Of a DNA stretch of 44,427 nucleotides, positions 16,968-25,011 are shown piece after piece; the stretch's first letter is position 1; each line of letters begins with the position of its first letter. The position numbers and the translations under genes are program-made. Origin of the DNA: Lachnospiraceae bacterium (GTDB lineage: Bacteria; Bacillota; Clostridia; Lachnospirales; Lachnospiraceae); contig JALERL010000054.1 in the NCBI GenBank assembly GCA_022764465.1, positions 1 to 44,427 on the forward strand. The letters run 5' to 3'. Below the pieces are notes generated by a model. That model saw nothing but the letters and a program-made list of their open reading frames with translations. It was not told the DNA's origin and did no database searches.

Positions 16968-17387
16968 ATGAGCGATAGAAATGAGTTTGGAGATGAATTG
17001 TTTGATCTGCTGGCAAAGGTATTAAACAGCACGGCAAATCGTGAAGTATTCGACAGCATACGCGGAGAATACGGGCTTCTCTGGCATCTTGCAACGATAG
17101 GAAGACCGGTATCGGTTGGCGAACTGGCAGAGTATATGCAGGTGGTACCGGGGAGAATGACCGATATACTGAAGAATCTGGAAAAAAAGGGATTTGTCCT
17201 GCGTCATAGAAGTGAAGAAGACAAGCGTATTGTTATGGTATCCTTACTGGAAAAAGGAAAAGAGGAAGCAATGCGGCGGCGTCAGTATATCCATGAAAAG
17301 TTTAAAGGGATCAATGAAGTTTTCAGTTTAGATGAGCAGAAAGAATTGATACATTTGTTAAATATGCTGCTTACTTTTACAAAATAA
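16968..17387 (+). CDS. MarR family transcriptional regulator
   Basis: 139-residue winged-helix repressor-type protein. The DNA-binding core is visible: YGLLWHLATIGRPVSVGELAEYMQVVPGRMTDILKNLEKKGFVLR (helix-turn-helix), then RSEEDKRIVMVSLLEKGKEEAMRRR (wing and dimer helix). AGGAG precedes ATG. It lies between the GGGtGRT terminator and the NRPS-like gene, transcribed in the same direction. Two near-perfect dyads lie just downstream, in the promoter and leader of 17536-21141, so that gene is its probable target. MarR proteins commonly sense small organic ligands; the ligand here is unknown. Confidence 0.9.
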   Translation: MSDRNEFGDELFDLLAKVLNSTANREVFDSIRGEYGLLWHLATIGRPVSVGELAEYMQVVPGRMTDILKNLEKKGFVLRHRSEEDKRIVMVSLLEKGKEEAMRRRQYIHEKFKGINEVFSLDEQKELIHLLNMLLTFTK

Positions 17388-17407
17388 GGCGTATAATTGT
17401 CAAATAC

Positions 17408-17420
17408 TTCGCATTGCGAA
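17408..17420. promoter_or_regulatory. MarR-type operator 1
   Basis: TTCGCA-T-TGCGAA, a perfect 6-1-6 palindrome overlapping the -35 hexamer of the NRPS-like gene promoter. It resembles the second dyad at 17500-17520 (shared TTCGCATT.CGAA core), supporting one regulator, most simply the MarR encoded immediately upstream. Confidence 0.7.
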
Positions 17421-17441
17421 TTATTTTCGGAGTGCTATAAT
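17414..17441 (+). promoter_or_regulatory. Promoter of the NRPS-like gene
   Basis: TTGCGA (17414-17419), 16-nt spacer, perfect TATAAT (17436-17441). The -35 lies inside operator 1. Predicted start near 17448 gives an ~88-nt leader. Confidence 0.65.
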
Positions 17442-17470
17442 AAAAGAAACTGATACAAATGGCATTGGGA

Positions 17471-17491
17471 ACGAAAAATCGTTCTTTTTTT
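17471..17491 (+). terminator. Terminator-like hairpin inside the leader (possible attenuator)
   Basis: GAACGA-AAAA-TCGTTC followed by seven T's and C. It lies after the predicted transcription start and before the start codon at 17536, so it would act in the leader. The stem is short (6 bp, 3 G-C). Confidence 0.55.
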
Positions 17492-17499
17492 CAAAACAT

Positions 17500-17520
17500 A
17501 TATTTCGCATTACGAAATAT
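17500..17520. promoter_or_regulatory. MarR-type operator 2
   Basis: ATATTTCG-N5-CGAAATAT, a perfect 8-5-8 dyad ending 15 bp before the NRPS-like start codon. It shares the TTCGCATT.CGAA core with operator 1. Confidence 0.68.
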
Positions 17521-17535
17521 ATAGAGGGGGAGAAA

Positions 17536-20500
17536 ATGATTACATTTAATAACACAAAAACAATCTATGATCTGGTAAAGCGCGTTGGTATGGAGTTTGA
17601 AAACAATGTATTTATCCGGTATGAAAAGGATGACATCATCTACGAGAAGGGGTATGGAACGTTTTCCTTAGATACGATGGCAATGGCTGCTTATACCGAA
17701 AGACAGAATCAGAAGTTTACACATCCGGTACATATTGCACTGTTAGGAAAGTGTGGATATGAATACATTACAGTATTACTCGGAGCTCCGTGTGCAGGAG
17801 GAGTTTCCTATCCGGTTGATATCCAAAGCAGTAATGAAGTACTGGTGGAGAATCTGACCAAGGCAGATATTGATATTGTTTTTTATGACCGTGATTTTAC
17901 TTCACAGGTCAATTATCTGAAAGAGAATTGTCCGTTTATTAAAAAATATATCTGTTTACAGAGTGTAAAAAATGTACGGACAGTTCCGCAGATCCAGAAG
18001 GAATATCGTGGGAAAACGGTTCAGAATCTTCCGAAGCCGAAGGACTGCGCAATGCTCATTTTTACATCCGGAACGACAGGTCATGGAAAGGGCGTGATGC
18101 TTTCCCATGCAAACATCATTGACAATATGTTTTGTACCGATGGCTTTCAGGATGTTTGTCTGAATGTACTTCCGATCAATCATATTTTCTGTATCAGCAG
18201 TGACATTATGCTGGTTCTTCGTTACGGATCTACGCTCTGTCTCTGTGATGATCTGAAAAAAATGTTCTATTATATAAAGCTTTTCCAGCCAACTGCCATG
18301 CGAGTGGTACCGATGATGGCAAAAATGTTTGTAAACAGAGTGACGATCATGCAGGAAAAGAATCCAAAGTTATCCCTGATGGATGTAAAGGCACAGGTAC
18401 TTGGACCCCGCATGAAGCGTTTGATCAGTGGCGGAGGATATTTGTCACCGGATCTTGCCAGATCCCTAATGGATCTTGGAATCACGGCGGCACAGGGGTA
18501 TGGAATGTCAGAATGTTCACCGAAGATCTCTGTTCCGGATTATGAGAGAACCGATAAATTAGATTCTGTTGGTCATCTGGTTACAGGCTGTGAGGTACGG
18601 ATTGTGGATCAGGAGATTCAGGTAAAGAGTCCGTCCGTCATGATGGGCTATTATAATGATCCAGAACTGACAGCGGAAGCAATAACAGAAGATGGATGGC
18701 TGAAAACAGGTGATCTTGGTTATGTTGATGAAGATGGATTTTTATATCTGAATGGACGAAAGAAGAACCTGATTATTTTATCCAACGGCGAGAATGTATC
18801 CCCCGAAATGATCGAAAACAGATTTGACAAGGATGTGTTGATTGCGGATATTGTTGCTTATGGGCAGGGTGACAGGATCGTTGCAGAGGTATATCCGAAT
18901 TATGAATATGCACAGACAAACGGCTGTACGGATATTCCTTCTAAGGTCAAAGAGATTGTTGCCCTGAGGAATCAGGAGCTTCCGACTTATGCACAGATTG
19001 CAGATGTCACGGTCAGGGAACATCCATTTCCGAAAACTGCATCAAAGAAAATCATCCGTTCTAAATTCTTTGAAGAGAAGAAAAAACAGGAGCAGAAGGA
19101 ATCCGTACGCAGACTTCCGGAAAACCCGGTTCAAAGACAGCTTTTTGAGATCGTCTCCAGTGTGCTCGGACATAAGAATTTTGGTATTGATGATGACTTT
19201 GGCAAAGCCGGACTCGATTCCCTTGGATCGACCTTATTGATTGCAGATCTTTCGGATGAACTGGGACTCGATGTCAACTTTGCAACGCTGATGGAGCACA
19301 AGACGATTCTTGGTCTGGAACAGTTGCTGAAGGAACAGACAGATGAGGCAAAGATCGATCTGTCTGTGCGTGAAGTGTACCCACTTACCGGACTCCAGAA
19401 GTATTTTGCATATGTAATTCCGGAGAATACAACGGGCAATCTGCCATTTGCCTTCCGCTTAGATAAGAAGATCGATCTGCTGCGTTTAAAAGCAGCCTGC
19501 TATCAGGTCTTAGATGCACATTCCGGTCTGAAGGGAATCATCAGACCGGACGAACAGGGGTATTACGCGTTATACCGGGATGATACAAGAGTGATCGATA
19601 TTCCGGTGAAGCAGGTATCAGACGATGAAGTGGCAGAGCTGATGCAGAAGCTGATCGTACCATTTACTTATCGTGAAACGGATGATCTTGTACATATTTA
19701 TCTTTTTAAAGGGCAGGAATATCACTATATTTTCTTTGATGTCGCGCATATCATGGGAGATGGTGTGACCATGAACATCCTGATGGAAGATCTGAACAGG
19801 GCATATGCAGGAGAAGCATTAGAGACAGAAAAATATACCGCATATGAGTATGCATTAGAAGAACATGAGCGTGCAGCCATGGGCATTACCGAACGTGATA
19901 TCCGGTATGTGGCAGGGCTTATGAACGGAGTGAAAATGAATCGTTCCATCCTGAATAAAACGAAGAAAGAGGATATGCGCATGCCACATAACGGTGTGCT
20001 TCGTAAGACCTTCGACCGTCTGCCGCGGAAGGAACTTCTTTATTATGGGAAAAAACACGGAGTTTCGGAAAATGCAGTCTTTATCAGTGCATTTAATTAT
20101 TGTATCAGCCTATTTAGTGATGAAAAGGATGTTTTTTGTACATCGATCCATAGCGGTCGTACAGATGGACGCTGGAACCGTCTGGCAGGATGTCTGTTTG
20201 AAACCTATTATTGCAGATATACACAGATACCGCATGAAAAGACCTATGATCTGATCACTAAGACAGGACAACAGATCATGAAAACAATGGAATGTGTGAC
20301 TTCCTGTAACCGGGAAGGAGAAATGTTTATCCAGTTTCAGGGAGATATTTTGGAGACACCACAGATCGGCGGGCTGCCGACAGAACGAATCCGGGTACAG
20401 CTCGATTCCCTTCCGTTTCATCTTCAGATCATGTATAACGAATGGGGCTATTATTACGAACTCCGTTATTGGGAGAACCGGTTTGACCGTGATGTCTTAG

Positions 20501-21141
20501 AAGTGTTTATGACATGCTATGAATCTGTGCTGCTTGCGATGCTTGAGGAGACATCCGTGCGTAAGTTGAAACGCCATATGCCGGAAGAAGTCTATCCAAG
20601 CCGTTATACGATAGAGGCGGGAAAGCTCAATCAGGCGGCGGGTTATACGTTAGTTCCGGATGTGGATGAAGATCAGCTTTTGCGTGTTTATGTATTAGAT
20701 GATGACCTGAATAAGAAGCCGTATGGTGCATGGGGACAGTTTTATATCATGAACTTCCAGCCGGAAAGTTATACAGATGTCGGACCATATCCATTTGGAC
20801 CGGGTGTTGTCTACCAGACAGGAGTGACCGCAAGAATTCTGCCGGACGGAAGCCTTGATTTTTTGGAAAAAGCAGGACGTACCGTTGTAACAGATGGCGG
20901 CAATGGACGCAGGTTCTTTGATCTTGCATTAGCGGAGGAGCATCTGATGGCAAGACCTGAAATTGCAAAAGCATACTGCTATATGTTATATGATCCGACG
21001 GTTCATGATATGGTCTTAAAAGCAGAGATAGAGACTGCACCGGGTGTGAACCCTGCGGACGTTGACATCGAAGGACTACGGAAGGAGCTCATACAGGAAT
21101 ATGGAGAAATGTTATGTCCGAAGTATGTGGAACTAGTGTGA
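17536..21141 (+). CDS. NRPS-like enzyme: AMP ligase - carrier - condensation - truncated adenylation domain
   Basis: 1201-residue cytoplasmic megaenzyme. Residues ~1-515: AMP-forming ligase with A3 motif FTSGTTGHGKG (176-186), YGMSECSP, TGDLGYVDEDG, NGRKKNLIILSNGENVSPE and the A10 lysine in PKTASKKIIR (~504). The ILSNGENVSPE form is closer to acyl-CoA/acyl-ACP ligases than to amino-acid A domains. Residues ~530-600: carrier protein, Ser562 in GKAGLDSLG as the phosphopantetheine site. Residues ~615-1003: condensation domain starting YPLTGLQKYF, with AHIMGDG (His738, Asp742) matching HHxxxDG. Residues ~1051-1201 read as the A6-A9 part of a second adenylation domain (YVLDDDLNKKPYGAWGQFYI, TGVTARILPDGSLDFL) without A1-A5. 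There is no thioesterase or reductase. The start has a GAGGGGGAG site. The product is unknown. Confidence 0.87.
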   Translation: MITFNNTKTIYDLVKRVGMEFENNVFIRYEKDDIIYEKGYGTFSLDTMAMAAYTERQNQKFTHPVHIALLGKCGYEYITVLLGAPCAGGVSYPVDIQSSNEVLVENLTKADIDIVFYDRDFTSQVNYLKENCPFIKKYICLQSVKNVRTVPQIQKEYRGKTVQNLPKPKDCAMLIFTSGTTGHGKGVMLSHANIIDNMFCTDGFQDVCLNVLPINHIFCISSDIMLVLRYGSTLCLCDDLKKMFYYIKLFQPTAMRVVPMMAKMFVNRVTIMQEKNPKLSLMDVKAQVLGPRMKRLISGGGYLSPDLARSLMDLGITAAQGYGMSECSPKISVPDYERTDKLDSVGHLVTGCEVRIVDQEIQVKSPSVMMGYYNDPELTAEAITEDGWLKTGDLGYVDEDGFLYLNGRKKNLIILSNGENVSPEMIENRFDKDVLIADIVAYGQGDRIVAEVYPNYEYAQTNGCTDIPSKVKEIVALRNQELPTYAQIADVTVREHPFPKTASKKIIRSKFFEEKKKQEQKESVRRLPENPVQRQLFEIVSSVLGHKNFGIDDDFGKAGLDSLGSTLLIADLSDELGLDVNFATLMEHKTILGLEQLLKEQTDEAKIDLSVREVYPLTGLQKYFAYVIPENTTGNLPFAFRLDKKIDLLRLKAACYQVLDAHSGLKGIIRPDEQGYYALYRDDTRVIDIPVKQVSDDEVAELMQKLIVPFTYRETDDLVHIYLFKGQEYHYIFFDVAHIMGDGVTMNILMEDLNRAYAGEALETEKYTAYEYALEEHERAAMGITERDIRYVAGLMNGVKMNRSILNKTKKEDMRMPHNGVLRKTFDRLPRKELLYYGKKHGVSENAVFISAFNYCISLFSDEKDVFCTSIHSGRTDGRWNRLAGCLFETYYCRYTQIPHEKTYDLITKTGQQIMKTMECVTSCNREGEMFIQFQGDILETPQIGGLPTERIRVQLDSLPFHLQIMYNEWGYYYELRYWENRFDRDVLEVFMTCYESVLLAMLEETSVRKLKRHMPEEVYPSRYTIEAGKLNQAAGYTLVPDVDEDQLLRVYVLDDDLNKKPYGAWGQFYIMNFQPESYTDVGPYPFGPGVVYQTGVTARILPDGSLDFLEKAGRTVVTDGGNGRRFFDLALAEEHLMARPEIAKAYCYMLYDPTVHDMVLKAEIETAPGVNPADVDIEGLRKELIQEYGEMLCPKYVELV

Positions 21142-21205
21142 AAAATAAGATTTTTCACACGCAAGATTTGTGCTTGGGCACAAACTTGATATGTGCAAAA
21201 AGTAG
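21136..21205. repeat. Three consecutive hairpins at the end of the NRPS-like gene
   Basis: (1) GTGTGAAAAAT (21136-21146) with ATTTTTCACAC (21150-21160), 3-nt loop, containing the stop codon. (2) CAAG-a-TTTGTGC (21162-21173) with GCACAAA-CTTG (21178-21188). (3) TGTGC/GCACA at about 21192-21209. None is followed by a proper T tract. Together they may stabilise the 3' end or terminate transcription weakly. Confidence 0.7.
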
Positions 21206-21248
21206 CACAAGAAAGGAGATAGCGTAAAAAAGGATAGGATGTTTGATA

Positions 21249-21277
21249 TGGACTTTTTCTCTTTAATCTGCTAAAAT
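21249..21277 (+). promoter_or_regulatory. Putative promoter of the ROK gene
   Basis: TGGACT (21249-21254), 17-nt spacer, TAAAAT (21272-21277), ~58 bp before ATG 21336. The -35 is a weak match. Confidence 0.4.
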
Positions 21278-21335
21278 CTTAAAGTGTAAATTAGATGCAA
21301 AACAGGAATCAGATAGAAGAAATTGGGGAATTATC

Positions 21336-22544
21336 ATGAAAAAGACAGGAATTAACATGGAAAAAGTCAAGCGGCGGAACCGGCTTCTGATCGTGAATTT
21401 TATTCATGAGACAGGTCCTGTTTCCAGAAAGAGTATGTCAGAGACCTTGGGACTTACACCGGCTGCCGTGACACAGATCTGTACGGAACTAATGGATCGT
21501 GGAATTTTAATTGAAACAGGTACACTTCCGGGAGAAAAAAAGGCGGGCAGAAAGCGGGTATTAGTCGATATCGATTACAATTACCGTTATGTTTATGGCA
21601 TCAATATTTTTCCGGAGAATATTATTCTTGTGCTTACGAATCTGAACGGAGAAGTGCTTGAGCGGGCAGAGATTGACCCGGTATTGGAACGGTCAACCGA
21701 AGAACTGATCGATCAGATGGCAGAGGAATGCCGTAAAATGCGGAAGCTGCAGGAGGTAGGATTAGAGAAAATGGCCGGTATCGGGATCAGCATCTGCCAG
21801 TTTGATGCAGAGACCGGACATTCTTCACGGTATGGCAAGAGAGAATGGGATGAAGATCTCCTGCGGAAGAAGATAAGTGCCATGTCCGGTCTTCCGGTCG
21901 AAATCGGGGATTCTGTCAGGGCACTTACGATGGCAGAGCAGTTCTACGGACACGGAAGACAGCGGGATAATATGTTTCTCGTGCACTGGGATAAATGGTT
22001 ATGGAGCAGTTGTGTGACCGAGAATAAGATTTATACGGATCATGTGAAAAAGCCGGTCGGCTTAGAGCATCTGATCATCCAAAAGAGTGGAGCAAAATGC
22101 TATTGTGGACGGAGAGGCTGCTTAGAAACCGTAGTGACTTTCCGGAATATCCGGGATCATATCCAGAAATTATTTAACGAGGGACAGACGCCGTTGCTGT
22201 CGGATATGATAGACGGTGATTTTACTAACTTTTCCTTTGAACTGTTAGTCAGCAGAAGTAATGAGATGGATTCTGTGATCCGCAGCTATCTTGGCGATAT
22301 TATTGATGTGTTTGCACGGACTATTATCAATGCTACCACGCTGTTAGCACCGGAGAGTATCGTATTATCCGGCAGATGGTTTAAGAATGAACAAAACCTC
22401 AACAATCTGATCCGTGCGACATCTTTTTATGATGAATCCTATGACAACCGGCGTCTGATCTATACCAGACTTTCAGACCGTGAGGATTACATCGGTGGAG
22501 TTGCGCTGATCACCGGTGCGGATCTGTACGACTTTTTATATTGA
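21336..22544 (+). CDS. ROK family transcriptional regulator (NagC/XylR-like)
   Basis: 402-residue regulator. N-terminal winged helix (KRRNRLLIVNFIHETGPVSRKSMSETLGLTPAAVTQICTELMDRGIL) followed by a ROK sugar-kinase-like domain. The structural zinc motif CYCGRRGCLE (residues ~250-260) is intact. The kinase phosphate motif DxGxT is not evident, as expected for a regulator rather than a glucokinase. These proteins usually sense a sugar or sugar phosphate and repress catabolic genes, but no sugar gene is adjacent: it lies alone between the NRPS-like gene and ilvN. The ilvN -35 element overlaps its stop codon. Confidence 0.9.
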   Translation: MKKTGINMEKVKRRNRLLIVNFIHETGPVSRKSMSETLGLTPAAVTQICTELMDRGILIETGTLPGEKKAGRKRVLVDIDYNYRYVYGINIFPENIILVLTNLNGEVLERAEIDPVLERSTEELIDQMAEECRKMRKLQEVGLEKMAGIGISICQFDAETGHSSRYGKREWDEDLLRKKISAMSGLPVEIGDSVRALTMAEQFYGHGRQRDNMFLVHWDKWLWSSCVTENKIYTDHVKKPVGLEHLIIQKSGAKCYCGRRGCLETVVTFRNIRDHIQKLFNEGQTPLLSDMIDGDFTNFSFELLVSRSNEMDSVIRSYLGDIIDVFARTIINATTLLAPESIVLSGRWFKNEQNLNNLIRATSFYDESYDNRRLIYTRLSDREDYIGGVALITGADLYDFLY

Positions 22545-22568
22545 CAAACAGGGGTCATATGCTAGAAT
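22541..22568 (+). promoter_or_regulatory. Promoter of ilvN overlapping the ROK stop codon
   Basis: Perfect TTGACA (22541-22546), 16-nt spacer, TAGAAT (22563-22568). The ROK TGA (22542-22544) lies inside the -35. Predicted start ~22575. Confidence 0.72.
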
Positions 22569-22603
22569 GGAACAAAAAGGTGTATACAGAAATGAGGATG
22601 GAA

Positions 22604-23104
22604 ATGAGAAAACAGGTTTTATCAATCTTAGTCGAAAATACAGCAGGTGTATTAAGCCATATATCCGGACTTTTCAGCCGGAGAGGTTATAACATAGACA
22701 GCTTTTCATCGGGGGTTACGGCAGATCCGAGATATACAAGGATCACGATCGTTGCAAGTGGAGATGAGCTGGTCTTAGAGCAGATCGAGAAGCAGCTTGC
22801 AAAGTTAGAGGATGTCTTAGACATTAAGAAGTTAGAGCCGGGAACTTCTGTTACGAGAGAGCTGATCTTAGTAAAGATCCGTGCCTTGGATACACAGCGT
22901 CAGGCAATCTTAAGTGTAACCGAGATTTTCCACGGAAAGGTTGTTGATGTAACCAACGATTCTATGGTGATCGAACTGACCGGTCATCAGGGCAAGTTAG
23001 ATGCTTTTATGGATCTGTTGCAGGGTTATGAGATCTTAGAACTTGCAAGAACAGGAATCACAGGTCTTACAAGAGGATCTGCGGATGTTACTTATTTAGA
23101 TTAA
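22604..23104 (+). CDS. ilvN: Acetolactate synthase small (regulatory) subunit
   Basis: Regulatory subunit of acetohydroxyacid synthase, the first common step of valine, leucine and isoleucine synthesis; its ACT domain binds valine for feedback inhibition. N-terminal ACT domain: QVLSILVENTAGVLSHISGLFSRRGYNIDSF, with the ITIVASGDE strand; the C-terminal ALS_ss_C domain follows (VKIRALDTQRQAIL onward). 166 residues, normal for the family. The frame is open from 22541, but GAGG 6 nt before ATG 22604 and the family N-terminus (MRKQVLS) fix the start. The catalytic subunit gene ilvB is absent from this window; ilvC lies 4 kb downstream in a separate unit. A terminator follows. Confidence 0.95.
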   Translation: MRKQVLSILVENTAGVLSHISGLFSRRGYNIDSFSSGVTADPRYTRITIVASGDELVLEQIEKQLAKLEDVLDIKKLEPGTSVTRELILVKIRALDTQRQAILSVTEIFHGKVVDVTNDSMVIELTGHQGKLDAFMDLLQGYEILELARTGITGLTRGSADVTYLD

Positions 23105-23120
23105 GAATATCAAAGCAGGA

Positions 23121-23149
23121 AGTGGTCGCCATTGGGCGGCCATTTTTTA
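23121..23149 (+). terminator. Intrinsic terminator after ilvN
   Basis: TGGTCGCC (23123-23130) pairs with GGCGGCCA (23135-23142), one G-U, loop ATTG, followed by TTTTTTAT. Confidence 0.88.
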
Positions 23150-23226
23150 TGTATAAGTTTGCAAATATAATGATAAAAAATATCAAATAGACCACTGGGC
23201 AGGATTAAAATTGTATGTTACTATTT

Positions 23227-23241
23227 GTTAGCACTAACTAA
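23227..23241. promoter_or_regulatory. Candidate operator before the CydDC-like operon
   Basis: GTTAG-CA-CTAAC followed by TAAC. On the reverse strand it reads TTAGTTAGTGCTAAC, which has partial likeness to DtxR/IdeR-type iron boxes (TTAGGTTAGSCTAACCTAA). Position ~40 bp before ATG 23275. The regulator assignment is speculative. Confidence 0.45.
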
Positions 23242-23274
23242 CTGAAAAATAATATCGGAAAGGATATCGTTATT

Positions 23275-25011
23275 ATGATGATCAATCAGAGGCTGATCGG
23301 AGAGGTCAGTGAGAGCAAAAAGTACATTGCGGGAAATGTCCTGTATCAATGGACATCCCTTGCTGCCAATATCTCAATGATGGCTGCGATCACAAGACTA
23401 TTGGGAAAGATGTTTGAGCGCACCGTGCAGTCGGAGGATCTGGCACTTACCCTGCTTGTTGCGGTAATAGCAATCAGTATCCGCTTATTTGCGGCAACCT
23501 TGTCTGCTAAAATGAGTTATTTATCTTCGAAGGAAGTGAAGCAGAGATTACGGCAGATGATCTACGAGAAACTGTTAAGACTTGGCACTTCCTATAAGGA
23601 ACAGGTGAAAACATCTGAAGTGGTACAGGTGGCAGTCGAAGGTGTGGATCAGTTAGAAACGTATTTTGGTTCCTATCTGCCGCAGTTTTTCTATGCGATG
23701 ATCGCACCGCTTACGCTGTTTGTTGTGCTTTGTTTTGTGAGCGTACCATGCGCAGTTGTTCTTCTCATCTGCGTACCATTGATCCCGGTGTCGATCGTGG
23801 TGGTACAGCGCTGGGCGAAAAAGCTTCTGGCAAAATACTGGGGACAGTATACGGCACTTGGCGATACTTTCCTTGAAAATCTGCAGGGACTTACGACCTT
23901 AAAAATATATCAGGCAGATGATCTCAAGCAGAAGGAAATGAATACAGAAGCAGAGAAGTTCCGCAAGATCACGATGAAGGTCTTAACGATGCAGCTTAAT
24001 TCGATCACGATCATGGATCTGATCGCATATGGCGGTGCGGCACTTGGTGTGATCTTATCTGTCACGCAGTATCGGGCAGGAAATATTACCATGTCCGGTT
24101 GCCTGTTGATCATTCTGCTTTCGGCGGACTTCTTTTTGCCGATGCGGATGCTGGGTTCTTTTTTTCATATTGCGATGAATGGAATGGCTGCAAGTGATAA
24201 GATCTTCCGGCTGCTTGACCTGCCGGAAGAAGAAGCCAAAACCGAACAGATCGGGGAAGACTGCTCTATTGTATGCAAAAACCTGAACTTTTCCTATGAA
24301 AAGAATCGTAAGATCCTGCATGATGTTTCGCTTCAGATCCCGATGGGCAGTTTTATCTCAATCGTGGGTGAGTCAGGAAGCGGAAAGTCTACGATCGCAG
24401 GGATTCTCACCGGGAAAAACAAGAGGTATGAGGGATCGGTAACCATTGGTGGAAAGGAACTCCGGGATCTTAGTGAAGAGAGCCGGATGAAAAATATTAC
24501 CTATGTGAGTCATCAGAGTTATCTGTTTAAAGGAACAGTGCGGGAAAATCTGTGCATGGCAAAACCGGATGCAACGGAAGAAGAACTGTGGGCGGTCTTA
24601 GAACGGGTAAAGTTAAAGGAATTTTTGCGGGAAGAAAACGGACTCGATACTATGCTTAGTGAGAAGGCGGCAAACTTATCCGGTGGTCAGTGTCAGAGGA
24701 TTGCGCTGGCAAGGGCACTTTTACATAATAGCCCGATTTATATCTTTGATGAGGCAACGTCAAACATTGATGTTGAAAGCGAAAACGACATTATGGAGGA
24801 GATAAAGGCATTGGCAGAGCATAAGACCGTGATCCAGATCTCACACCGTCTGGCAAATGTGACAGACTCCGATCATATCTATGTGCTCGATCAGGGACGC
24901 CTTGCTGAGGATGGCAGTCATGAAGCATTGCTTGGGGAAAATGGTATGTATGCAAAGCTCTGGAACACACAGCAGGTGTTAGAGCATTATGGAAAGGAGG
25001 AAGACCTATGA
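23275..25011 (+). CDS. CydD-like ABC transporter, permease-ATPase fusion
   Basis: 578-residue half-transporter with a six-helix membrane domain (residues ~20-310) and a C-terminal ATPase. The membrane part carries CydD-like features: ETYFGSYLPQFFYAMIAPLTLF and FLENLQGLTTLKIYQADD. ATPase motifs: Walker A GESGSGKST, Q-loop YVSHQSYLF, signature LSGGQCQRIALARA, Walker B IYIFDEATSNID, H-loop ISHR. CydDC exports cysteine/glutathione in E. coli and is needed for cytochrome bd assembly; no cyd oxidase gene is visible here, so the substrate is open. Its stop overlaps the ATG of the partner gene (ATGA), so the two are coupled as a heterodimer. Confidence 0.87.
   Translation: MMINQRLIGEVSESKKYIAGNVLYQWTSLAANISMMAAITRLLGKMFERTVQSEDLALTLLVAVIAISIRLFAATLSAKMSYLSSKEVKQRLRQMIYEKLLRLGTSYKEQVKTSEVVQVAVEGVDQLETYFGSYLPQFFYAMIAPLTLFVVLCFVSVPCAVVLLICVPLIPVSIVVVQRWAKKLLAKYWGQYTALGDTFLENLQGLTTLKIYQADDLKQKEMNTEAEKFRKITMKVLTMQLNSITIMDLIAYGGAALGVILSVTQYRAGNITMSGCLLIILLSADFFLPMRMLGSFFHIAMNGMAASDKIFRLLDLPEEEAKTEQIGEDCSIVCKNLNFSYEKNRKILHDVSLQIPMGSFISIVGESGSGKSTIAGILTGKNKRYEGSVTIGGKELRDLSEESRMKNITYVSHQSYLFKGTVRENLCMAKPDATEEELWAVLERVKLKEFLREENGLDTMLSEKAANLSGGQCQRIALARALLHNSPIYIFDEATSNIDVESENDIMEEIKALAEHKTVIQISHRLANVTDSDHIYVLDQGRLAEDGSHEALLGENGMYAKLWNTQQVLEHYGKEEDL

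Noticed and set aside
21239-21274. Eleven-codon leader peptide (MFDMDFFSLIC) before the ROK gene
   Set aside because: An AGGATAGG site is close, but the frame overlaps the predicted -10 of the ROK promoter and contains no run of control codons; too little to call a gene.
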